This document shows positions 1-5,085 of a DNA stretch of 5,085 nt, one piece after another (the stretch's first letter is position 1; every line of letters begins with the position of its first letter). Position numbers and translations under genes: made by a program. A model generated the notes under the pieces. It was not told the DNA's origin, ran no database searches, and saw only the letters and a program-made list of their open reading frames with translations. Where the stretch lies: the NCBI GenBank assembly GCA_002482435.1, contig DLFZ01000176.1, positions 349-5,433 on the forward strand, written 5' to 3'. This DNA is from Christensenella sp. UBA7707. GTDB taxonomy: Bacteria > Bacillota > Clostridia > Christensenellales > CAG-138.

Positions 1-1227
1 CAGCCCGATTACTGGGCGCAAACCGAGCGCAACGTGGGCGAAGCCCCCTCTACGCTGCGGCTGATGCTCCCCGAGATGTACCTGGAAAAGCCCGGCGAAG
101 CCGAGCGCATCGAAAGCATCAACGAACATATGCGCCGCTACATGAATGAGGGCGTGTTGGAAGAAAAGGGCGAGGGCCTTGTGTTCGTGCGCCGCACGGT
201 GGACGGCAAAACCAGAAACGGCCTGATCGTTGCGCTCGACCTGGAAGCTTACGACTACAAAAAAGGCGCCGCCACGCTCATCCGCGCCACCGAAGGCACC
301 ATTGTGGAGCGCATCCCGCCGCGCCTTCGCATCCGCAAGGACGCGCCGCTTGAGCTTCCGCACATCCTCGTTTTGATCGACGACCCCTCGCGCACGGTGA
401 TCGAGCCGTTTGCAAACGCGGTTTCGGAAGGCGAAAAGCTTTACGATTTTGAACTGATGCAAGCGGGCGGCCACATTGAAGGTTATTTGTTCCACGGCGA
501 AAAACGTATTTTGTCGGCATTGCACGCGCTTGAGGCGTTGTGCGACCCCTCGGCATTTTCCGCCAAGTACGGCGCGGACAAGGCCCCCATGCTTTTTGCT
601 ATGGGCGACGGCAACCATTCCTTCGCTACGGCAAAGGCCAACTGGGAGCGTTGCAAGGAAACCCTTTCCGAGGAAGAGAAGCTTGACCATCCCGCCCGTT
701 TCTGCCTTGTGGAGCTTGAAAACGTACACGATGCGGGCATCGTATTCGAGCCCATCCACCGCGTGCTCTTTGATGCCGACGGCGCGAAGGAAGCGCTTCA
801 GGCGCTTCTTGCGGCGCAAAACGGCGGCTGCCGCGTGGAGCATTTCCCCTCGCGCGAGGCGCTTGCGGCGTTTACCGCGCGCGGCGAAAGCGGTGCACAC
901 ATTCTCCCCTTCGTAAGCAACGAGGGCTTTTATGCCTACATCGTTTCCTCTCCCGCGGCGCAGCTTGCGGTTGGCACGCTGCAAAACGCTGTGGACGCTT
1001 ACCTCAAGGAAAACAAAAAGGCGAGCGTTGATTACATCCACGGCGACGACGTGGTGTTTGAGCTAGGCGCAAAGCAAGGCAACCTTGGCTTCCTGCTCCC
1101 GCCCATGCAAAAGAGCGAACTTTTCAGAACCGTGGTGTTCGACGGCGCGCTGCCCCGCAAAACCTTCTCCATGGGCGAGGCGCACGAAAAGCGCTACTAC
1201 CTGGAATGCAGGAAAATTACGAAATAA
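1..1227 (+). CDS. DUF1015 (COG4198) family protein, 5' end outside window
   Basis: The reading frame is open from base 1 (QPDYWAQTERN...) to a TAA at 1225-1227, giving 408 visible residues. The GTG at 34 is in frame, but the residues before it already match the family (a PDYW segment followed by GEAPSTLRL), so the true start is upstream and roughly 40 residues are probably missing. Family marks, numbered from the first visible residue: RATEGT at 95-100, IDDP at 126-129, the hallmark GDGNHS at 202-207, DYIHGDD at 344-350, and a conserved tail with LPRKTFSMGEAHEKRYY. The family is a soluble cytoplasmic protein common in anaerobes; its biochemical role is not established to my knowledge. From memory it often sits near serine-biosynthesis genes (serA/serC) in Clostridia, but that neighbourhood is off-window here, so no pathway is assigned. 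There is no signal peptide or membrane segment in the visible part. A terminator-like hairpin begins 23 bases after the stop, so this is probably the last gene of its transcript. Confidence 0.93.
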   Translation, partial: QPDYWAQTERNVGEAPSTLRLMLPEMYLEKPGEAERIESINEHMRRYMNEGVLEEKGEGLVFVRRTVDGKTRNGLIVALDLEAYDYKKGAATLIRATEGTIVERIPPRLRIRKDAPLELPHILVLIDDPSRTVIEPFANAVSEGEKLYDFELMQAGGHIEGYLFHGEKRILSALHALEALCDPSAFSAKYGADKAPMLFAMGDGNHSFATAKANWERCKETLSEEEKLDHPARFCLVELENVHDAGIVFEPIHRVLFDADGAKEALQALLAAQNGGCRVEHFPSREALAAFTARGESGAHILPFVSNEGFYAYIVSSPAAQLAVGTLQNAVDAYLKENKKASVDYIHGDDVVFELGAKQGNLGFLLPPMQKSELFRTVVFDGALPRKTFSMGEAHEKRYYLECRKITK

Positions 1228-1249
1228 CGCGAATATCCAAAATGACTTA

Positions 1250-1279
1250 AAAGGGCAGAACAAACTGCCCTTTCATTTT
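1250..1279 (+). terminator. Rho-independent terminator after the DUF1015 gene
   Basis: A perfect 9-bp stem, AAAGGGCAG (1250-1258) pairing with CTGCCCTTT (1265-1273), encloses a 6-base loop AACAAA. The 3' side runs into TTTCATTTT, a usable but interrupted U-tract. It lies 22 bases after the stop of the DUF1015 gene and ends just before the ribosome binding site of the permease gene. It may be leaky or act as an attenuator, because little room is left for a separate promoter before the permease start. Confidence 0.75.
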
Positions 1280-1288
1280 ATCAACATC

Positions 1289-1294
1289 AGGTGA
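1289..1294 (+). promoter_or_regulatory. Ribosome binding site of the AEC permease gene
   Basis: AGGTGA lies only 3 bases before the ATG at 1298. It is a moderate Shine-Dalgarno match with shorter than usual spacing. No better site lies upstream, and the ATG begins a typical N-terminal membrane segment of the family, so the start is still the best choice. Confidence 0.55.
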
Positions 1295-1297
1295 ACT

Positions 1298-2236
1298 ATG
1301 GCGGAGCTTTTGAATTCCCTTTCGGCGGTGGCCCTCATCCTCGCAATGGCGGCAGTCGGCTTTTTCTGCGGCAAGGTCGGCTGGCTCAGCCGTGAGCACA
1401 AGCCGTTCATCGTCAGACTCATCATCAACATTTGTGTTCCGTTGATGTGCGCCGACAACTTTTTTAATTCCGTCACGCTCGACATGCTTAAGGGTGCTGG
1501 GCCACTGTTCCTCGTTACGCTTTTGAGCCTGTGCATCACCATGTTGCTCGGCCTGCTGCTTGCGCGGCTGTTCCGCATCGAGCACAAGCGCTACGGCGGC
1601 TTTGTGGTGATGTGCGCGCTTTCCAACTCGCTTTTCATCGGCCTGCCCATGTGCACGGAGCTTTTCGGTATCGAAGCGGTGCCGCATGTGATGATCTTCT
1701 ACATTGTCAACACGACGTTTTTCTGGACGGCGGGCGCGCTCATGCTGCGGCGAAGCGGCCTTGGCAAGGACGCGCGCCTTTCCCCGCTTGAAACCGCGCG
1801 CGGCATCCTTAACCCGCCCATCATAAGCCTTGTGCTGTGCGCGGCGCTCGTAGCGGCAGGCTTTCAGCCGCCACACATCTTTTTGAGCTTTGCCCATTAT
1901 TTAGGCAGCCTCGTAACGCCGCTTTCGCTCATCTACGTGGGTTTTGTAATCTACGAAACAGGCTTAAACAACTTGCGGCTTGATAAGACCATGCTCGCGG
2001 TGCTCGCCATGCGCTTTGTGGTAGCTCCCCTCGTTACGCTCGCGCTCTGCCACGCCTTTGGCGTGGAGGGCATACAGCGCGGCGTGCTCACCCTGGAGGC
2101 CGCCATGCCCGTGATGACGCAATCTGTCGTGGTTTCCGCCTCGGTGGGTGCGGATGAACGCTACACAGCAGCGGGTTTGAGCCTCACGACGCTTGCATGC
2201 TTCGTTGCTGTTCCCCTTCTGATGCTGCTCGTGTAA
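1298..2236 (+). CDS. AEC (auxin efflux carrier) family permease
   Basis: A complete 312-residue integral membrane protein, close to the usual length of bacterial AEC family transporters (about 300-320). About ten hydrophobic segments can be read, near residues 8-25, 37-56, 69-90, 100-118, 127-150, 172-190, 202-220, 232-252, 262-283 and 290-312. Family signatures include NICVPLMCADNF (44-55), SNSLFIGLP (109-117), the NPP at the start of the second half (172-174), TPLSLIYVG (207-215) and AAMPVMTQ (268-275) followed by GADERYTA. The repeated N/P-rich broken helices fit the inverted two-half fold shared with bile-acid/sodium symporter-like carriers. Bacterial members export or import small organic acids such as malate or other anions; the substrate cannot be told from this sequence, and 'auxin' is only the family name. 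The gene is followed after 25 bases by the GNAT gene, probably on the same transcript. Confidence 0.95.
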   Translation: MAELLNSLSAVALILAMAAVGFFCGKVGWLSREHKPFIVRLIINICVPLMCADNFFNSVTLDMLKGAGPLFLVTLLSLCITMLLGLLLARLFRIEHKRYGGFVVMCALSNSLFIGLPMCTELFGIEAVPHVMIFYIVNTTFFWTAGALMLRRSGLGKDARLSPLETARGILNPPIISLVLCAALVAAGFQPPHIFLSFAHYLGSLVTPLSLIYVGFVIYETGLNNLRLDKTMLAVLAMRFVVAPLVTLALCHAFGVEGIQRGVLTLEAAMPVMTQSVVVSASVGADERYTAAGLSLTTLACFVAVPLLMLLV

Positions 2237-2248
2237 CAAAGCGTTTTC

Positions 2249-2254
2249 GGAGGG
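2249..2254 (+). promoter_or_regulatory. Ribosome binding site that favours a TTG start for the GNAT gene
   Basis: GGAGGG at 2249-2254 sits 7 bases before the TTG at 2262 but 16 bases before the next in-frame ATG at 2271. The spacing therefore favours TTG initiation. The ATG has only a weak GGG close by. Confidence 0.65.
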
Positions 2255-2261
2255 CCTTCTT

Positions 2262-2693
2262 TTGGGTACTATGATAGAGATACATCCTGATGAGCTTGAG
2301 CGCTGCCAAGGTGTTTGGGATTTGGGCGCAAAAGCGGAGCGTCTTCGCCTTGAAATGACCGAGGGCAGGCGCAGGATGTTTGTTTGGGAAGAGGACGGCG
2401 TTTTCTGCGGCGGCGGCTCGCTCGTGCTTGAAAACGGCGACCGTGAAAGAACCATACCACAAAAACGGGCCTATCTTTCCTTTCTTGCGGTAAAACAGGA
2501 ATACCGCGGCCGCGGCATTGGCTCCGCGCTTATTGATTATGCCGAGCAATGTGCACGCAAAAGCGGCATCACGGAGCTTACGATACAGGTGGAACGCAGC
2601 AACGAGCGTGCACGGCAGCTGTACGAGCGCAAGGGCTTTTGTGTGATTGTGCGCGACGCACCGGACGCAGTGCTTTTGCTCAAAAAAATTTAG
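2262..2693 (+). CDS. GNAT family N-acetyltransferase
   Basis: A single-domain GNAT protein of 143 residues from the TTG start (140 from the ATG at 2271). The acetyl-CoA binding motif A is clear: a beta strand YLSFLAV (71-77) leads into QEYRGRGIGSALI (79-91), which has the Q/R-x-x-G-x-G/A pyrophosphate loop. Motif B follows with the strand LTIQVERSN (106-114) and the helix ending LYERKGF (120-126), whose tyrosine (121) is the residue that usually acts as general acid. Such enzymes transfer an acetyl group from acetyl-CoA to an amine on a small molecule or protein; the substrate is unknown. The N-terminal half, which sets specificity, is short and has a GGGS segment (50-53). The protein is soluble. 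It lies 25 bases after the permease stop and 27 bases before the acyltransferase start, so co-transcription is likely. The alternative start changes only the first three residues. Confidence 0.95.
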   Translation: MGTMIEIHPDELERCQGVWDLGAKAERLRLEMTEGRRRMFVWEEDGVFCGGGSLVLENGDRERTIPQKRAYLSFLAVKQEYRGRGIGSALIDYAEQCARKSGITELTIQVERSNERARQLYERKGFCVIVRDAPDAVLLLKKI

Positions 2694-2708
2694 CGCCCAC
2701 CAACGCCG

Positions 2709-2715
2709 AAGGAGG
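2709..2715 (+). promoter_or_regulatory. Strong ribosome binding site of the PlsC-like gene
   Basis: AAGGAGG, a near-complete match to the 16S anti-Shine-Dalgarno sequence, lies 5 bases before the ATG at 2721. It fixes that start and is the strongest translation signal in the window. Confidence 0.8.
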
Positions 2716-2720
2716 TTTTC

Positions 2721-3938
2721 ATGCGACGAAAAAGAACCGCGAACCCCCCCGGAAGGCTTCTTTACGCGCTTGCCGTTTTTATCTTGCGGCTGTTTGCATT
2801 TTTCCGCTTCAGCTTTGTTGCGCCGCGCGGCGCGCGCAAGATCAAGGAACCCTTTGTGGCGGTATGCAACCACGCCTCCAATTACGACTTTATTTTTGCG
2901 CTCCTTTCGCTTTATCCAAAGCGCGTCAATCCGCTGGCGGCGGCTTACTTTTTCCACAACAAATACCTTGCGTGGGTGCTGAACCTGTTTCATTGCATCC
3001 CACGTGAGCAGTTCCGCGCGGACGCCGCTTCCGTACGAAGGATGTTTGAAGTGATTGCAAGCGGCGGCAGCGTGCTCATTTTCCCGGAGGGCGAAGTGAG
3101 CGGCACCGGACGCACGGACGTATTTCCGGAAAACATCGCGCGCCTTATCAAGCGCCTCGGCGTAAGCGTATACGCGGTGCATCTATATGGCAGCCACCTT
3201 GTGAAACCAAAATGGGCCATCTACCCGCGCAGCGGCCGCGTGAGCGCCACGCTTGCCCCCGTACTGAGCGCGAACGAGGTGAAGGAACTTAGCACCGAGG
3301 ATGTGCTTTCCCGCGTGCAGTCGGCCATCGCCCACGATGAATACGGCTGGCAGGAGCTTAACCGCGTTCCCTTCTTGGCCAAAAACCCTGCGGAAAAGCT
3401 TGAAAACCTTCTTTACAAGTGCCCGTGCTGCAAGGCCGAACCGGCGCTTTCCTCGGAAGGTGACAGGCTTTTTTGCACCGCGTGCGGCAACGCCGCGCGC
3501 CTGGACAAATTCGGCTTCTTGCTGCCCGAAACAAGCGACAGCGTAATTTTCCGCCACGTTAGCGACTGGGTGGAATACCAGCGCGCCTGCATCCGTGAGG
3601 AGGCACTTCTTAGGGGCTTTTCCATTCAAGCGGAGGCAGAGCTGCAGCTGCACCTCAACACGCATTCTCTCTCGCACACGACCGTAGGGCAGGGTACGGT
3701 TTGCCTCAACCTCGAAGGTCTTTCTTACGAGGGCACTCGAAACGGCGAGCATACTTCCCTTTTCTTCCCGCTCTCCACCATGTTCAAGCTGCCCTTTTCC
3801 TCCGGGGAGAACTTTGAAGCGCCAAACCCCGTAGAGGTGGTCGCCTTCGTGCCGCGCGACAGGCGCATGATCTCAAAATTCGTGCTCGCCATGCCCGTTC
3901 TAAGGGAATTGGCACACAATCTCTCAACGAGCCGATAA
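2721..3938 (+). CDS. PlsC-type 1-acyl-glycerol-3-phosphate acyltransferase-like protein with zinc ribbon and extra C-terminal domain
   Basis: A 405-residue protein, well above the roughly 200-260 residues of a plain PlsC. The N-terminal half is a lysophospholipid acyltransferase domain: a basic start and a hydrophobic segment (13-34), the catalytic HASNYD (H51-x4-D56) box, the IPRE block (93-96, usual second motif), FPEGEVSGTGR (121-131, a variant of FPEGTRS) and a fourth motif around VYAVHLYGS (150-158). It probably acylates a lysophospholipid or related alcohol at the inner membrane face. After a linker comes a zinc ribbon with C234, C237, C252 and C255 (CX2C-X14-CX2C). The last part (about 265-405) is a mostly beta-rich segment with GTVCLNLEGLSYEGTRNGE (325-343), perhaps a PH-like fold (inference). 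From memory, related three-part proteins occur in Clostridia, so this is probably a family architecture and not a chance fusion. The exact acyl acceptor is unknown. The stop codon lies in a palindrome. Confidence 0.92.
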   Translation: MRRKRTANPPGRLLYALAVFILRLFAFFRFSFVAPRGARKIKEPFVAVCNHASNYDFIFALLSLYPKRVNPLAAAYFFHNKYLAWVLNLFHCIPREQFRADAASVRRMFEVIASGGSVLIFPEGEVSGTGRTDVFPENIARLIKRLGVSVYAVHLYGSHLVKPKWAIYPRSGRVSATLAPVLSANEVKELSTEDVLSRVQSAIAHDEYGWQELNRVPFLAKNPAEKLENLLYKCPCCKAEPALSSEGDRLFCTACGNAARLDKFGFLLPETSDSVIFRHVSDWVEYQRACIREEALLRGFSIQAEAELQLHLNTHSLSHTTVGQGTVCLNLEGLSYEGTRNGEHTSLFFPLSTMFKLPFSSGENFEAPNPVEVVAFVPRDRRMISKFVLAMPVLRELAHNLSTSR

Positions 3939-3953
3939 ACTATCGGCCCCTAC
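3931..3953. repeat. Palindrome over the acyltransferase stop codon, with a CCCCTAC flank
   Basis: GCCGATA (3931-3937) and TATCGGC (3941-3947) form a perfect 7-bp stem around a 3-base AAC loop. The TAA stop (3936-3938) spans the stem and loop. Directly after the stem comes CCCTAC, so on the - strand the unit reads GTAGGGGC followed by the palindrome. From memory, GTAGGGG-headed palindromic intergenic repeats are common in some gut Clostridia (Oscillospiraceae-like); this copy resembles them, but only a genome-wide search could confirm it. There is no T-run, so it is not a classical terminator. Confidence 0.5.
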
Positions 3954-3980
3954 AAACGCTGAGGTGTTAAACCGTAGGGG
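3947..3980. repeat. Facing CCCCTAC / GTAGGGG inverted arms
   Basis: CCCCTAC (3947-3953) and GTAGGGG (3974-3980) are exact reverse complements separated by 20 bases. The right arm begins a second possible repeat unit (3974 to about 3998) that is followed by GGAA-CA-TTCC and CCCTCCC and has only weak internal pairing. The arrangement could be two oppositely oriented copies of a small dispersed repeat, one intact and one decayed, or simply one weak hairpin. Confidence 0.4.
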
Positions 3981-4021
3981 AACATTCCATACCCTCCCGC
4001 CTGTTCCATAACACAGCACAC

Positions 4022-4061
4022 AAAAGCCCGCCGGTTATCATACCGACGGGCTTTGTTGTTT
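4022..4061. terminator. Bidirectional Rho-independent terminator between convergent genes
   Basis: AAAGCCCG-C-CGGT (4023-4035) pairs with ACCG-A-CGGGCTTT (4042-4054): 12 base pairs with one C·A mismatch and a 6-base loop (4036-4041). On the + strand the stem is followed by a T-rich tail, TTTGTTGTTT. On the - strand the stem ends in TTTTG. It can therefore end transcription of both the + strand permease-GNAT-acyltransferase group and the - strand surface protein gene, whose stop is 30 bases away. Confidence 0.85.
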
Positions 4062-4090
4062 CTTACGGTTTTGCTTGCAGTGGGTGTGGC

Positions 4091-5085
4091 TTACGTGTTT
4101 TCCCTGCGCTTTTTATTGCGTGCCGCGTAGAGCGCCCCCAGCGCCAGCGCGCAGCCCATAAGGCTGAACCCCAGAACGCCGTTCTCGCCGCCCGTAGCGG
4201 GCGCAAGCGAGCTTTGTGCTATGTTCGAAACGGTAAATTCCGTATAGCCGCCTGTCACCGCCATAACGTTGAACTTTACGGGAGATACCGTATAACCGAA
4301 CGGTGCCTTCGTTTCTTTAATGGTATAGCTGCCGTTTGCAAGCCCCTGGAACCATGCGTAACCGTTTGTGCCGCTTACGACCGTGCGCAGCGCCTTGCCG
4401 GAAGCGTCGTACAGCGTGAACTCCGCCCCCGCAAGCGGCTTTGCAGTCGCGGCATCCACCTTATAAATGCGAACCATGGCGCTTACGGGCACGGGCTGGT
4501 TTTCAAGCGCCGGCGTAACGCCCGGTTCATAATCCGCAAACGCAACGGCATAGTCAGTTTGTTCGGCATCGTAGCTTACCGTTACGCGAATGGTCTTATC
4601 GGTAAGGAGATAGCCGCCGGGCGCACTTTGCTCGCGGATGGCGTACTCGCCCACGGGAACGCCCGTAAAGCTAACCTTGCCGCTTTGTGCGGCAGCGGCC
4701 TGCTCGAAGGGCACTTCTCCCGCCATGCCGGACAGCACGAACGTGCCTCCGCTTAACGGTAGCGCGCCAAATTTGGATACCTTGTTGAAGGTGACCGTTG
4801 TACCTCCGGTGGGGAGAACGGGATCGTTTTCGAGCGTTGCCTCGTCATAGCCCCGCGCATATTGCGGCCATTCGTACTGCTTGGTGACCGAGCCGTTTTG
4901 GTAGCCGACCGTCACCAAAACCGTATCGGCCGTAAGGTGGTACCTGTTTGGCGCGGTAATTTCCCTGATGATGTAATTGCCCACAGGAACTTCCGTAAAA
5001 ATGATCCTGCCGTTTTCACTCGAAACGGTTTTCCAAGGCGCTTGGGCGGGCGTTCCGCCGCTCACAATGTAAAGGCCGAAGGAAC
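4091..5085 (-). CDS. SpaA/Cna-B repeat cell-wall-anchored surface protein, N-terminus outside window
   Basis: The - strand frame is open from the window edge to a TAA at 4091-4093, with 330 visible residues. An in-frame GTG at 5063-5065 is not a credible start because FGLYIV before it already belongs to a domain. Three SpaA (prealbumin-like, Cna-B) domains follow: about 1-90 (first strand off-window), 96-200 and 203-288. Each has the E-box (IREITAP, IREQSAP, IKETKAPFGY) with the catalytic Glu (41, 151, 257) and a closing Asn (86, 195, 287); the Lys is visible in domains 2 and 3 (101, 208). These are the residues that form autocatalytic Lys-Asn isopeptide bonds, giving rigid stalks of pilins and adhesins. 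The C-terminus is a sorting signal: LAPATGG (293-299), a hydrophobic stretch (about 303-320) and a basic RNKKRR tail, so a sortase should attach it to peptidoglycan or a pilus. The N-terminal, ligand-binding part is not visible, so adhesin and pilin remain open. Confidence 0.93.
   Translation of the reverse strand, partial: SFGLYIVSGGTPAQAPWKTVSSENGRIIFTEVPVGNYIIREITAPNRYHLTADTVLVTVGYQNGSVTKQYEWPQYARGYDEATLENDPVLPTGGTTVTFNKVSKFGALPLSGGTFVLSGMAGEVPFEQAAAAQSGKVSFTGVPVGEYAIREQSAPGGYLLTDKTIRVTVSYDAEQTDYAVAFADYEPGVTPALENQPVPVSAMVRIYKVDAATAKPLAGAEFTLYDASGKALRTVVSGTNGYAWFQGLANGSYTIKETKAPFGYTVSPVKFNVMAVTGGYTEFTVSNIAQSSLAPATGGENGVLGFSLMGCALALGALYAARNKKRRENT
4190..4207 (-). other. Atypical sortase motif LAPATG in the surface protein
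   Basis: These bases encode L-A-P-A-T-G, followed by GENG, the membrane segment and a basic tail. A canonical LPXTG would be L-P-A-T-G; here an alanine lies between the leucine and the proline, so the pentapeptide just before cleavage is APATG. The position and surroundings leave little doubt that it is the sorting signal; only the first motif residue is unusual. Confidence 0.7.
4571..4684 (-). repeat. SpaA repeat core 2
   Basis: Partner of the repeat at 4901-5014, with the same length and no gaps. It keeps the standard E-box end APGGY, unlike copy 1. Confidence 0.7.
4901..5014 (-). repeat. SpaA repeat core 1 (matches core 2 at 4571-4684)
   Basis: A 38-residue stretch beginning NGRIIFTEVPVGNY lines up without gaps with the one encoded at 4571-4684 (SGKVSFTGVPVGEY). 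By my count 21 of 38 residues are identical, including FT-x-VPVG, IRE and the spacing of LT and VTV. This suggests the two domains arose by an internal duplication. In this copy the usual APxGY is APNRY, lacking the glycine. The third domain is clearly more divergent. Confidence 0.7.

Noticed and set aside
34..36. GTG as start of the DUF1015 gene
   Set aside because: The frame is open and family-like upstream to base 1, and no ribosome site precedes the GTG.
1217..1252. A possible promoter before the permease gene (TTACGA with a weak -10 region)
   Set aside because: No -10 element close to TATAAT was found at a proper spacing; the match is not better than chance.
1247..1897. A 216-codon open frame on the - strand within the permease gene
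   Set aside because: Its composition is rich in Arg, Lys, His and Glu without any domain pattern, as expected from the reverse of a hydrophobic membrane gene.
2184..3182. A 332-codon open frame on the - strand across the GNAT and acyltransferase genes
   Set aside because: It lies antisense to two genes with clear family motifs, has no recognisable domain, and long antisense frames are common in GC-rich codons.
3985..4010. Direct repeat TTCCATA (3985-3991 and 4004-4010)
   Set aside because: Seven bases in an AT-balanced gap is too short to support a function without further copies.
4214..4756. A 180-codon open frame on the + strand opposite the surface protein
   Set aside because: It mirrors the SpaA coding sequence, has no family motif, and the - strand frame has repeats and a sorting signal.

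Overview
The window carries five protein genes and two intrinsic-terminator-like hairpins. The codons are fairly GC-rich, two genes have strong Shine-Dalgarno sites (GGAGGG and AAGGAGG), and one gene probably starts with TTG. A surface protein ends in a sortase-type signal. Together these point to a low-to-mid-GC Gram-positive anaerobe, most likely a gut-associated member of the Clostridia (Oscillospirales or Christensenellales-like). The lineage is inferred from gene content and style; no rRNA or marker gene is present.

Layout on the + strand: positions 1-1227 hold nearly all of a DUF1015 (COG4198) family protein whose start lies upstream of the window. A 9-bp hairpin terminator follows at 1250-1279. 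Next come three closely spaced genes in one direction: an auxin-efflux-carrier (AEC) family permease (1298-2236), a GNAT N-acetyltransferase (2262-2693) and a PlsC-type acyltransferase with a zinc ribbon and an extra C-terminal domain (2721-3938). Gaps of 25 and 27 bases suggest one transcript. They do not form an obvious single pathway.

The 152-base convergent gap (3939-4090) holds a 7-bp palindrome that contains the stop codon of the acyltransferase gene, a facing pair of CCCCTAC/GTAGGGG arms, and a strong bidirectional terminator at 4022-4061. On the - strand, 4091-5085 is the 3' part of a cell-wall-anchored protein with at least three SpaA/Cna-B type domains, each keeping the visible isopeptide-bond residues, followed by a C-terminal sorting signal with an atypical motif (LAPATGG). 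Its start is beyond the right edge.

The window mostly looks like ordinary chromosomal gene content. I saw no mobile element, CRISPR array, tRNA or rRNA, and no clear sign of a new multi-gene system. The points most worth a second look are the palindrome at the end of the acyltransferase gene, the multidomain acyltransferase, and the unusual sorting motif.
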